Assembly: GCA_014155875.1 (NCBI GenBank)
Contig: JACEFZ010011108.1
Span: 358,501-422,500, forward strand
Origin: Cepaea nemoralis
Taxonomy: Eukaryota > Mollusca > Gastropoda > Stylommatophora > Helicidae
Reading direction: 5' to 3'
Length of the DNA: 64,000 nt
Shown here: in pieces, positions 9,150 through 18,049 of the stretch
Numbering within the stretch: the stretch's first letter is position 1
Layout: every line of letters starts with the position of its first letter
Notes under the pieces: model-generated
Databases searched by the model: none
Told to the model about the DNA's origin: nothing
What the model saw: the letters and a program-made list of their open reading frames with translations, nothing else
Made by a program: the position numbers and the translations under genes

Positions 9150-11739
9150 GCAAGCCTTACATCTTGCCCATGATATACCTCTTGCAGGGCATATGGCATA
9201 CTCCAAGACCAGATCAAGATTACTAACACAGTTTTATTGGCCAAGATTCTGCAATGACATTAAGCAATATTGTAGAAGTTGTGATATCTGCCAAAAACTA
9301 GTGAAAAAAGGTAAACACCCACAGGCCAAATTACAAATTACCGACTTAGCCAGTCGACCTTTTGAGAAAATATCTGTCGACATAGTGGACCCTCTGAATC
9401 AAGTAACATCCAGAGGGAATAGATTTATCGTTACCATCATCGATTTATGTAGCCGCTGGCCTGAAGCGATTCCTTTAAAGAACATAACTGCCAACGATAT
9501 CATGGAAGTCTTCTTCCATATATTTTCACGAATAGGATTTCCAGACACTATCCTATCAGATCGGGGAAGCCAATTCATTGCAACATCTACTCAAGCTTTC
9601 ACCAAAATGTTAGGGGTGAAACAATGTTTCAATTCACCATACCATCCTCACTCAACGGGAATCATAGAAAAGTTTAACGGGGATTTGAAGCATATGCTTG
9701 CTAAAGTCACGCAAGAATATCCCAAAAACAGGGACGTATATTTGCCTGCTATACTTTTTGCTTATCGCGAGGTCCCACATTCTAGTACTGGATTCTCTCC
9801 TTTTGAACTTATCTATGGTGCCAAACCACGTGGCCCATTGAGTATCTACCATTCAATGTTAACTGAAGCCACCCCTTTACTTAAACCCATATCATCATAC
9901 GTATATGTTACATCATTGCGTGAAAGAATCATCAAATCTTGTACTATTGCAAAAGAAGCACTAAAACTATCTGGTGCTACATATAGACAATATGCAGACA
10001 AAGGTAACAGGACAATAACGTTGACACCGGGACAGGACGTACTTCTCCTCTTACCCAGTGACCGACACTTATTGACTGACTCTTGGCAAGGACCATTTAA
10101 AGTAATAAGACAGATTTCAACGGTAGACTATGAGATTCAAATAAAAGACAAACATAAAATATTCCACATCAATATGCTAAGACCATACCACAACAGAGAC
10201 AACGAACAAGACGATACAACTGCTTGTACAGTTATAATAGACCATGAAGATGACGAAGATAGTGACGAAATTCCAACACCTGCATTAGACACGACAAACT
10301 GCTTGAAGGAAATCAAAATAAACCCAAATTTAACTCAAGCAGAAACAGACAGCTCCAAACATCTCATACAACAGTACAACACCATCTTCTCCAACAACCC
10401 AGGACAAACAGAATTAGTACAACATCACATCACGCTCACTTCAAACACACCAATAAAATACAGACCTTACACCATTCCATTGCATTACAAAGAAGACTTA
10501 CATCAAGAGATCATTAGCTTAGAGAGAAACAACATCATTAGACGATCCCAATCACATTTTTCGTCTCCAATGGTCATGGTACGCAGAAAGGACAACACGA
10601 TAAGACTCTGTGTAGATTATCGAAAATTAAATAAAATAACACTTTTAGATCTGGAACCAATGACCAACTGCGAAGATCTACTGACAGAACTGACAGACTC
10701 TAGGTACTTTACGAAGTTGGATATGACTAAAGGTTATTGGCAGATAACGGTACACGAGCAGAGCAGACATCTAACGGCCTTTGCCAAACCTTGGGGACTG
10801 TACGAATGGTGCAAATTGCCATTTGGGCTAGTCAATGCCCCAGCGACATTCGTACGCATGACACGACTCTTACTAGTTGACATAACAAACATTATCTGTT
10901 ACATGGACGACATTTGTGTTCACACAAAGACGATGACAGACCACATAAAGACATTACAGCAGACATTTGAACGGATCAAACATCACGGACTGACTGTGAA
11001 GCCTACAAAAGTTGACATAGCCTATCAAGAAATCTCCTTCTTAGGGTATAAAATATCTAATGGCTTTGTCACGACAGACGATAACATCGTGTCTAAAATA
11101 CTGAAACTCTCACTTCCGACTACCAAGAAACAAGTCAGAAGTGTGTTAGGACTATTAAATTATTATAGGCAGTTCATACCAGATTTTGCTGAACTGACAG
11201 AACAATTTACTAACCTACTAACGAAAAACCAGCCTGAAAAGATTGTAAACAATGAATGCCTAAAATTTGCATTCCAGAAAGTGTTATCGTATTTTTCTGA
11301 GAATAGTTTAAAGAATCCCATTCTCAAATTGCCAAATTTGCATATTCCTTTCAGATTACGCACAGACGCGAGCTCCGTGGCGATTGGAGCAGTTTTGTTA
11401 CAGGAACATGACAACATTCTACACCCTGTATACTACGTCTCTAGAAAATTGAAACCAAGAGAACGCGCTTGGTCGACACCAGAATTAGAAGCCCTTGCTC
11501 TAGTGGTGGGTATAACTAAATTGTCCAGATTCCTCCTGGGATGGCATTTTATTGTAGAGTCCGACAATAGTCCATTAAAATTTATTACTTCAGGAGTGCC
11601 GACAAACCAGATGATAGCGCGATGGTCACTTTTGCTGCAAGATTACAGCTTTGAAGTGCGACATATCGCTGGCAGAACCAACACGATGGCTGATCTTTTG
11701 TCCCGTTGTCCGAACGACCCAGTAAGCACTAATGTCTGA
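9133..11739 (+). CDS. pol: Element A Pol: integrase - reverse transcriptase - RNase H
   Basis: One frame of ~868 codons, open from 9133 (first Met 9193). The order is: integrase zinc domain (HLAHDIPLAGH...CRSCDIC); DDE core with VDIVDPL, LSDRGSQF and the Glu in TGIIEKFNGD; GPY/F-type module (WQGPFKVI...INMLRPYH); a linker; then RT from NNIIRRSQSHFSSP through LCVDYRKLN, FTKLDMTKGYW, KLPFGLVNAP and the active site CYMDDICVH; and RNase H with RTDASSVAIGAVLL, PELEALALV, ESDNSPLKF and NTMADLLSRC. All catalytic acids are present. In ordinary gypsy elements integrase follows RNase H; here it leads, as in Gmr1-type elements. The product copies the element RNA and inserts the DNA. It probably lacks its own start and is expressed as part of a gag-pol precursor. 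Confidence 0.93.
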   Translation, partial: KIAYRKQALHLAHDIPLAGHMAYSKTRSRLLTQFYWPRFCNDIKQYCRSCDICQKLVKKGKHPQAKLQITDLASRPFEKISVDIVDPLNQVTSRGNRFIVTIIDLCSRWPEAIPLKNITANDIMEVFFHIFSRIGFPDTILSDRGSQFIATSTQAFTKMLGVKQCFNSPYHPHSTGIIEKFNGDLKHMLAKVTQEYPKNRDVYLPAILFAYREVPHSSTGFSPFELIYGAKPRGPLSIYHSMLTEATPLLKPISSYVYVTSLRERIIKSCTIAKEALKLSGATYRQYADKGNRTITLTPGQDVLLLLPSDRHLLTDSWQGPFKVIRQISTVDYEIQIKDKHKIFHINMLRPYHNRDNEQDDTTACTVIIDHEDDEDSDEIPTPALDTTNCLKEIKINPNLTQAETDSSKHLIQQYNTIFSNNPGQTELVQHHITLTSNTPIKYRPYTIPLHYKEDLHQEIISLERNNIIRRSQSHFSSPMVMVRRKDNTIRLCVDYRKLNKITLLDLEPMTNCEDLLTELTDSRYFTKLDMTKGYWQITVHEQSRHLTAFAKPWGLYEWCKLPFGLVNAPATFVRMTRLLLVDITNIICYMDDICVHTKTMTDHIKTLQQTFERIKHHGLTVKPTKVDIAYQEISFLGYKISNGFVTTDDNIVSKILKLSLPTTKKQVRSVLGLLNYYRQFIPDFAELTEQFTNLLTKNQPEKIVNNECLKFAFQKVLSYFSENSLKNPILKLPNLHIPFRLRTDASSVAIGAVLLQEHDNILHPVYYVSRKLKPRERAWSTPELEALALVVGITKLSRFLLGWHFIVESDNSPLKFITSGVPTNQMIARWSLLLQDYSFEVRHIAGRTNTMADLLSRCPNDPVSTNV

Positions 11740-13179
11740 GTGCATTGTGTTAGAAAACACTCAGACCAACACAGCCATCAGTGAAGTTTTTTTCAGGAAA
11801 GCTGTGTACATCTATTATGCGATGTGATAGGGTTCATTCCCACTGCAAATATTTTTTCTTATTTTATTATTAGTGTAGTAATCGTCTTGAATAATTGCGT
11901 AGTGTGTGTTAGAAAGCAAACAATATTAATTGTATATATTATGAAATAAGAACAGTGCCACATGCGCTCATAACTTACCTCAAACGAACTATTCAAGTTA
12001 TCAGTGGTATCTGCGAGTGGAACATATCCAGTGATATTTTAATCCGTGAACGAAAGAGTGAACTGAACTGTGACATTTACACCACTGCAGTCAATCGCAA
12101 TCCAGAAGTTTTCCAGCGAAACAACGAACACATTAACTATCAGAACAATTCCAAATTCCGAATTGCTACGAACGAAAGAGTGAACCGAACTGTGACATTT
12201 ACACCACTGCAGTCAATCGCAATCCAGAAGTTTTCCAGCGAAACAACGAACACATTAACTATCAGAACAATTTCACATTCCGAATTGCTACACCCGAGCG
12301 GTACAAGTGTGTGATATAATTTTTAACGACATCATCTGTTCGTGTGTACTTCCGGATAGTTTGTAAATTTAGACCAAAAGTAGCAGACGATAAACAAAAA
12401 CCTGAAAAATTTATGACGCTTCTAACATAATTGTGAAACACCAATTTCGAATACACGAATTGTGTATTAGTATTTTTTGACTAGTGTAATCTTAGAATCA
12501 TATCTTGAGTAACTTATTCACACTATCGACATTTTTTCGCTAGTATGGAAAAGCATGAAGCTATGACGCTGAGAAATAGAATAATAATTGTAATAGATTA
12601 GATTTGAGATCTTTTGAAATTATGTCCCTTTCATTTAATTGTTGTTACATTATTACACTAAGGGCGGTAAATAGAAATGTATTCGAATATGTGTTGTATA
12701 AAAATAGCCATTGTGTTGCCAGATTGTCAACACTCCAAGAGGTCATCAGCTGGGCATGGTATAGGGTTACCAACGTTGTAGACCAACGGAAAAGCTCCCG
12801 GCCAAATGAGGTCGGAGCTCGAGCGTTGAATGCGGCTTATAAAAAGACGTATTACAGTCTTACCTGATGTTTTTTGTTGCAAAAAGCATATTATTTCGTT
12901 TTTTTTTTAAAGAGGTTGCGAGGTAGTTGCATTGGATGCTGGTGCTACCGATCTGACTGGGTCAATATTGCAACTCAGGTGATCATCCATCGAGAGGATG
13001 AAACTTGGAAAGTGGTAAAGATTGAACACCATATGACTTAACATACAACTTGCATTTCTTATGTATTTCTATGCCAATGTACATGACAATAGAAAGGTCG
13101 TTTCTGACATCGTTAAAAGATTAACCCTTTATCTATATAGAGTATGCATAAAATATAAAATCTTTCATGAATATGCCCC
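11740..13179 (+). other. Element A 3' non-coding region
   Basis: 1.44 kb without a supportable gene. A 119-codon open frame at 11955-12314 is explained by a tandem duplication and is not conserved in B. No envelope-like frame is present. Confidence 0.7.
12048..12291 (+). repeat. 122-bp tandem duplication in element A
   Basis: GAACGAAAGAGTGAAC starts at 12048 and again at 12170. The two 122-bp units differ at only a few positions (for example CTGAAC versus CCGAAC). Element B has a single, diverged counterpart, so the duplication is particular to A. Confidence 0.9.
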
Positions 13180-13188
13180 GGGGGAGCG
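13180..13188 (+). other. Polypurine tract of element A
   Basis: GGGGGAGCG precedes the LTR start TG at 13189. The run is interrupted by one C near the border, unlike the clean tract of B. Confidence 0.6.
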
Positions 13189-13684
13189 TGTCAGAGTCTC
13201 CAATGTCTCCAACGGAGATGCGGTAACATCGTTACGCCCGCCAGGCGAGTACCAGTTACCTGCCTGCAGGTTGCTGGCTGACGTGATAGTCAGCGGTCAG
13301 GCAAGGACAAAGCAAGACGCACGCAGTCCTCGTGAAGCCAATCCACAGGGCAAGCGCTGTGCGGGGAAACCGGCAGACGGCTTGGGATCTCGAACATGAC
13401 AGGACGTGTGGGTTGAGAAAGGCTTCGTGTAGTTCTGTGCCCGAAAGTCGAGTGCTTGTATATATTGTAAGATAGACTGTGAAGCTGTGGGTTTTGTCTG
13501 TAAGTGTACTGATGTATTGTATATGTATAGTAATGATCATCACATGCCAAACTAGATCGTATTGCATGTGAATTGTAAATAAATCCATTGAACTTAGTGT
13601 CATTGTGTGTCAAGTCCAATCATTTTGTACTTGTACTTGTCTCACATATGTTAGGTCCAACGAGCCAGGTTTAAGATCCTGACA
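13189..13684 (+). repeat. Element A 3' LTR
   Basis: 496 bp, TGTCAGAGTC...GATCCTGACA, with AATAAA at 13578-13583. Ends and polyadenylation core match the B LTR. The partner LTR should be upstream of the window. The 4 bases after it (GTGT, 13685-13688) are the predicted target duplication. Confidence 0.9.
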
Positions 13685-13741
13685 GTGTGCACATATCTGA
13701 ATCTTACAAACTAAGCAGCAAAAACGTTAGTGAGATTTGTG

Positions 13742-15485
13742 AAACTGTCGTTTGACTCCCAAGATATCATCAATGCTTTGTTTGGAATTGCTGCATCCAA
13801 TCAAGAGAATTGCTTTCAAATGTTCGTCAGTCAATCTTGTTTGATGTGTTGACTTCACATACTTCATTTATGAAAATGTTTGCTCACAGAGATAAGTTGT
13901 TTCAAACACTGATGCCATAACAGCGGCAAAATTCTTCAGTTTCCGTAACTCAACATCAGGTAAGCAGCGGTAAAATTCAACACAATTTCCTTCTCTGTGC
14001 TTCTCTTTCAACAATCCATTTGCTTGCAAATCCATGAGCTCCAATAGTAGTTTAACTGGCACATCATCAAGGTTACAATCAGGCGAATTCTGGAACAGAA
14101 TAATGTCAAGATCTGCAAATCTCTCCAAAAATTCTTCTTCAAGTCACGAATAATTTTTTTTTCGGAAAATCAAGGTTGACATCATCCATTTTTGTAGCGC
14201 ATACTCTTTAAAACGGTGAAAATAAGAAATGTTTTCTCCTTGCAGTTGTGTTTCAAGCAATGACAGCTTTTCCGAAATCCTTTGATGATTCTGTAGATAT
14301 TACAGACCGGATTATCCTTTCCCTTAAGTTTCAAGTTCAGTTCATTCATGAGGGATGTGATGTCGATCAAATATGACAACTTTGACAGCCAGGAAGGATC
14401 TGAAAACTATCGTTTTTCAGTGAGGAAAACACCTATTTCGCTTCGGAGCTTGTAAAAACGAAACAGGAATTTACCACAGCTGAGTCACCACACTGGTTTA
14501 TGATAAGACAAGTCACATAATTCAGAATCAATTTCTTCAAGAAAAGCCTGAAATGACGGTGAATGAGTGCATATCCTCGATTTAAGTTCACGGCAAAAAC
14601 AACACACACAGTACACAAGAAATATGTACGTCTTTCCCACAGAGTGCTTGCTGATGTATGATGCAGTGTATGAACAGAGCATCCGGAATTTGCAAATCTT
14701 CCAACTGAGTCCTGACCTACCCCACTAGACACTTCCTCACTCCAGCCATTATTTCCTCCATCAACTGTAACACCTCGAAGCTGTTTCCACTGAAGGTTAT
14801 AGTCTTGCAAATCAAAAAATTTCACTTCCACAGTTGTTGTTGCATACATGCTGCAAACGGATGCCAACTCTTCCGTTATCTGAAAGTCCAAACTGACACA
14901 ACGAGTGAACAGGAGAAGATGTGACGTACTCCCGAGATCAGTAGACTCCTCCAGCGCCAGAGAATACCGCAAGTTCCTTGCTTTCTCTCGTATCTGTAGC
15001 GCTATGTTCTCTAAAATTTCATCTTTTCTCCGCACAACTGAACTTGCCGAAAGATGATAGTTCCAAACACATCGGCTTTCTCGGAACATAAGTCGTTTGC
15101 TGCTTCTATCATACACTCATTGATGATGTTGCCATCAGTAAACGGTTTTCCTCGTTCTGTCATCTTATGCACTATTTTGTAACTTGTACGAGTGACAGAT
15201 TCATTTCAGCAAACTTTCTCATGAAGACATTTCTTTGTGTTTCTAAACCCCGTTTCATGGACTCATATTTCTCAGATTGTACCTTTCCAGAAAACTTTGA
15301 CTATGTTGATAGATGTTTTGTTTCATAGTGACACCGAAGATTGCATTCTTTCAAAGGGTCAACACTTTCGCTGCATATTACGCAAATGGTTTTCTGGACC
15401 TTTCTTTCCACAAAGAAGTACTTTCCTCCCCTTCTTCATTGAAAACGCAACACCTGGCATCCACTTTTCTTTTCTCGGTAGCCAT
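13742..15485 (-). pseudogene. hAT-type transposase (GTF2IRD2/ZBED-like group), degenerate
   Basis: Read on the minus strand from an ATG at 15485 (MATEKRKVDA). A BED-like zinc finger follows in shifted frames (CVIC near 15380 and HYETKH near 15325). The core has SASSVVRRKDEI, then LALEESTDLGSTSHLLLF where the family normally has DESTD, so the first Asp is Glu. It continues with TEELASV and VTVDGGNN. LNLKLKGKDN follows (14340-14310). The C-terminal dimerisation region (EFYRCLPDVELRKLKNFAAV...TYLCEQTFS) ends with RLTDEHLKAIL near 13790. Several frameshifts and stops separate these pieces, so it makes no transposase. The 3' end and left terminus are missing next to the LTR of A, suggesting A inserted into this transposon. 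Confidence 0.8.
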
Positions 15486-16512
15486 ATTGAAGGGTGAAGT
15501 AAACGGGATCTGAAAATGAAAAAGATATTGAATTAGAAACATAATCAAAATCATATTGAAACACAAGACAAGCAGAGGACTAGGGGTCACTGGTGAAACT
15601 ATGGCTCACCAGAGGCACATGTAAATTTTAAAGGTAACTTTGGTAATAGAACATATTACATAATAAGGTTTGCAAAATATATAAATAGGGCCAGCCTAAA
15701 TAGAGCAGTATTTTTCAATTGGGGTTCGGCTAGTGGCAGCCATGAGTTCCGCCAAAACAGACCGAAATCGCCTAAATGCAACATTTCTGCCCATCTGGTT
15801 TATTAAATTAAGTAGGGCAGACACTTGGATCATCGCAAAGAGTTCCTTGAGGAATGTAAACTTTGAGTAAGGATCTAATCCAGCAGAAAGGTTGGAAAAC
15901 ACTGGCCTAGAGACCAGCTTGATTAACACCTTGAATGGGGAAATTTTCAGAGCTGGGGATAATATTTTCCTAATAACACGAGGATTCCATGGCATTCGTA
16001 TGCTATTTTTGCTACATTACTACCTCTATTCATACTTGTAGTTCACTTACCTATCACTGTCAAACAAAGAAATCCTTGTTACATACCTATAAAATGGATG
16101 ACAGGCAAAAAGAAGTAAATATTTCTGGAGCGTCGGACCTGTATTGAGAGCCGGACGCATCTGGGGAGGAGAAAATGCGTAATTGTGTTGCCATGGTAAT
16201 CATGGTAACGAAAGAGAGTAGGTCGAGCTACCATGGTAGGACTTTGGACGGCGCGAAATAAGCAAACATTATAATAAACAAGAAAATCTAGATACAATAA
16301 TTTAAAATTAAAAATAGTAAATTTAAGGCGCATAGCAGCCAGGAGGTCTCCGTACGTGTAAAGATCTCCTAGTATTCTAACTATAATATTTAAATTTAAA
16401 TTGTATCACAACGTCTCGTGTCCAATACATTTTATCAAGCAAATTCGAGTATCGTCGGCGGGCCTGATGAACTTATGTCACTGGCTGGGTCGTAGTTTGG
16501 TGACCCCTGCCT
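15486..16512 (-). other. 5' flank and probable terminus of the hAT element
   Basis: About 1 kb without a supportable gene. The right edge, read on the minus strand from about 16511, begins CAGGGGTCACCAAACTACG, the kind of terminal sequence seen in Charlie-like hAT elements. Immediately outside it (16513) a LINE reading frame begins mid-gene, which is what an insertion boundary looks like. Short phrases near 15705 and 15895 resemble other hAT termini, so smaller non-autonomous copies may also lie here. Confidence 0.5.
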
Positions 16513-17268
16513 TAGAAAAATATAGAATAGACCAAGTCATCAGACTGCTTAACATAATACGTAATACTGGAGATATATCTCCTGATTTATGTAATTCTAT
16601 ATTTACTGCAATCCCAACGAAATCAGGAGCCCGGGAATTTGATCAAAATGGAACACTTAGTGTAATGAGCCACATGGCAAAGTTTTGCTTAGGAAGAACA
16701 TATAACCCGAAACAAGAGAAGAACAATGTGGGAAAAGGTACAATAAATGTTGTGTATATGCTGAAAGCCGGTCTCTCTGGCTGTGGGGTTACAACACTTT
16801 CTCTCTGTAATCCCGTTTATCACGCAGAGTCTCGTAGCGGAGCGAGAGCTGAGGCGGTTCGACCCCCGCTCGTGACTTGCGGAATACTGAGCCGGCCGCT
16901 CAGAAAGCAATGGCAAACTACTGAGCGTAATCTTGCCAAGAGATCAACATACAGCTGAAAGATGCTGGTGTTGACAGCTAAGTCCTGTAAAGGATATGCT
17001 AAAAAAAAAAAAATATGCTGAAAACATTAATTGAATGTTCTATAGAAGTAAATAATGACATTCCATAAAGTGAGACAATTCAAGAAGAGGAAGATGCTTG
17101 AAGATCTACATATTGATGTTAAAGACATTAGTCTTTTTTTTAAACATACATTAGAAACAATAAGCTATGTTTATTGTAATGAAGTAGGTCAATATTAGCC
17201 TATTAAGAGACGTGTGCGACAGGAATGTGTGATATCTCCAGATGTTTTCCCTATACAGTGAAAATGGG
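16513..17268 (+). pseudogene. RTE-like LINE reverse-transcriptase fragment, split by a SINE
   Basis: Matches the LINE at 30212-30785 stretch by stretch: 'ctggagatata', 'tgtaattctatattta' and the 'atgagccacat' segment, then after the SINE 'gaagatctacatattgatg' and 'tctccagatgtttt'. It encodes the RT region around LLN-x-GDI-x-CNSIFTAIP. Many indels, and the glutamine/YADD part is missing. Both ends are abrupt; the left end coincides with the hAT terminus. Confidence 0.8.
16767..17012 (+). mobile_element. tRNA-derived SINE (family 1) with 11-bp target duplication
   Basis: The 246-bp insertion interrupts the LINE fragment. ATATGCTGAAA stands directly before it (16756-16766) and directly after its A tail (17013-17023). 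It starts GCCGGTCTCTCTGG, has a B-box-like GGTTCGACCCC near 16857, and a 3' body AGAAAGCAATGGCAAACTAC...ATCTTGCC. The body ends TCCTGTAAAGGATATGC plus about 12 A. The head looks like a tRNA promoter region; the 3' body resembles the tail shared by RTE-clade LINEs and their SINEs. Other copies: 26226-26472, 32049-32318, 32513-32766 and a fragment at 42340. Confidence 0.88.
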
Positions 17269-17726
17269 CTTCTGCAATATTAAGGTGTGGAAATAGTGGT
17301 AAGAATCAGTGGCACTATGTGCATCCCCGATACTCTATTTTAGTTAGAGACCTGGGACTAATTCCTAATGGTGTGTAAAAGTCTTAGTAGTGAACTTTGA
17401 TTATAGAGAAACTCGGCAGGTCTAGGGAAGTCCCGGATAAGTTAGAAAACACACCAGTAAGTTGTTCCTCCTGAAAAGAACCCAATTAGCTCAAAGCCCC
17501 CCAAAAGTCTCCTTGATTCCACTAAGGTCCAGAAGGACAATATATAGAATAAAGAAAGGGTTCTCTAGAAGAACTGGGGAACCTGGGTCGTTACCATGGA
17601 AGAAGTTCATCAATTTCCCATGTGATTTCACCCATCCTTACTGGTTCCCACTAAACTCAACCTGTGTTAATTGTAACTGTAATTACACACAAATTAACAT
17701 GATACAATATGATGAACTGTAAAGAA
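17269..17726. other. Unclassified stretch
   Basis: No gene, RNA or known repeat recognised. An 86-codon plus-strand frame at 17462-17722 has no recognisable motif. Confidence 0.4.
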
Positions 17727-17985
17727 TTGAGTTGAGTTGAGTCAAGAACCGACATCGCTGCACTCAGGACATTCCCATACGTGCTCAGTCCCACCGTTCA
17801 ACAGACAGCGAAGAGTCACATTACTAATCGTTCCCACCGCTATCTGATTAAATGTTCTCCAGTTCTTCCTTCTCAGTTTTTAGATTATTATAGAACCCTT
17901 GCCGATCCCCCGCAATCTCATTCTTTCCACATATGGGTTCTCAATCTGTTCCTCCGCCTTCTCCACCTGGTTAACTGTAAAGAAA
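17727..17985 (-). mobile_element. 3' end of an RNase H-type LINE
   Basis: On the minus strand this reads like the 3' ends at 48485-48720 and 44672-44863: the 'cttcgctgtctgttgaacggtgggac' segment followed by the 'gagtgcagcgatgtcggttc' segment. It ends in a TTGAG-type simple repeat at 17727-17743. It is 5'-truncated and diverged. Confidence 0.6.
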
Positions 17986-18049
17986 TTGAGAAGTAACTAG
18001 AGTCTCAAGGTTTATTAAAACGCAGCCATTGGGTGGGAGTGCCAGTGCA

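Larger units (their letters stand above)
1..13684 (+). mobile_element. Element A: Ty3/gypsy-type LTR retrotransposon with integrase before RT, 5' LTR outside window
   Basis: The sequence runs as untranslated leader, gag with coiled coil and two zinc knuckles, DTGS protease, integrase, reverse transcriptase, RNase H, a 1.4-kb non-coding stretch, purine tract and LTR. It is interrupted at 1274/8045 by element B. The window opens inside the leader: positions 1-200 match the stretch of B that begins about 570 bp after its 5' LTR, so the 5' LTR of A should lie roughly 0.6-1.1 kb upstream. Domain order gag-PR-INT-RT-RH on gypsy-like proteins is that of the Gmr1 group. Lesions are few: an in-frame TAG at 8733 and one frameshift near 9133-9149, besides the B insertion, so it was probably active recently. 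Confidence 0.9.

Noticed and set aside
9120..9150. Programmed frameshift between linker and pol of A
   Set aside because: The shift falls inside the integrase zinc domain next to an A-run, not at a domain border, so a chance indel is more likely.
11955..12314. Extra gene after pol of A (envelope-like?)
   Set aside because: The frame is created by a 122-bp tandem duplication and has no signal peptide, membrane segment or counterpart in B.
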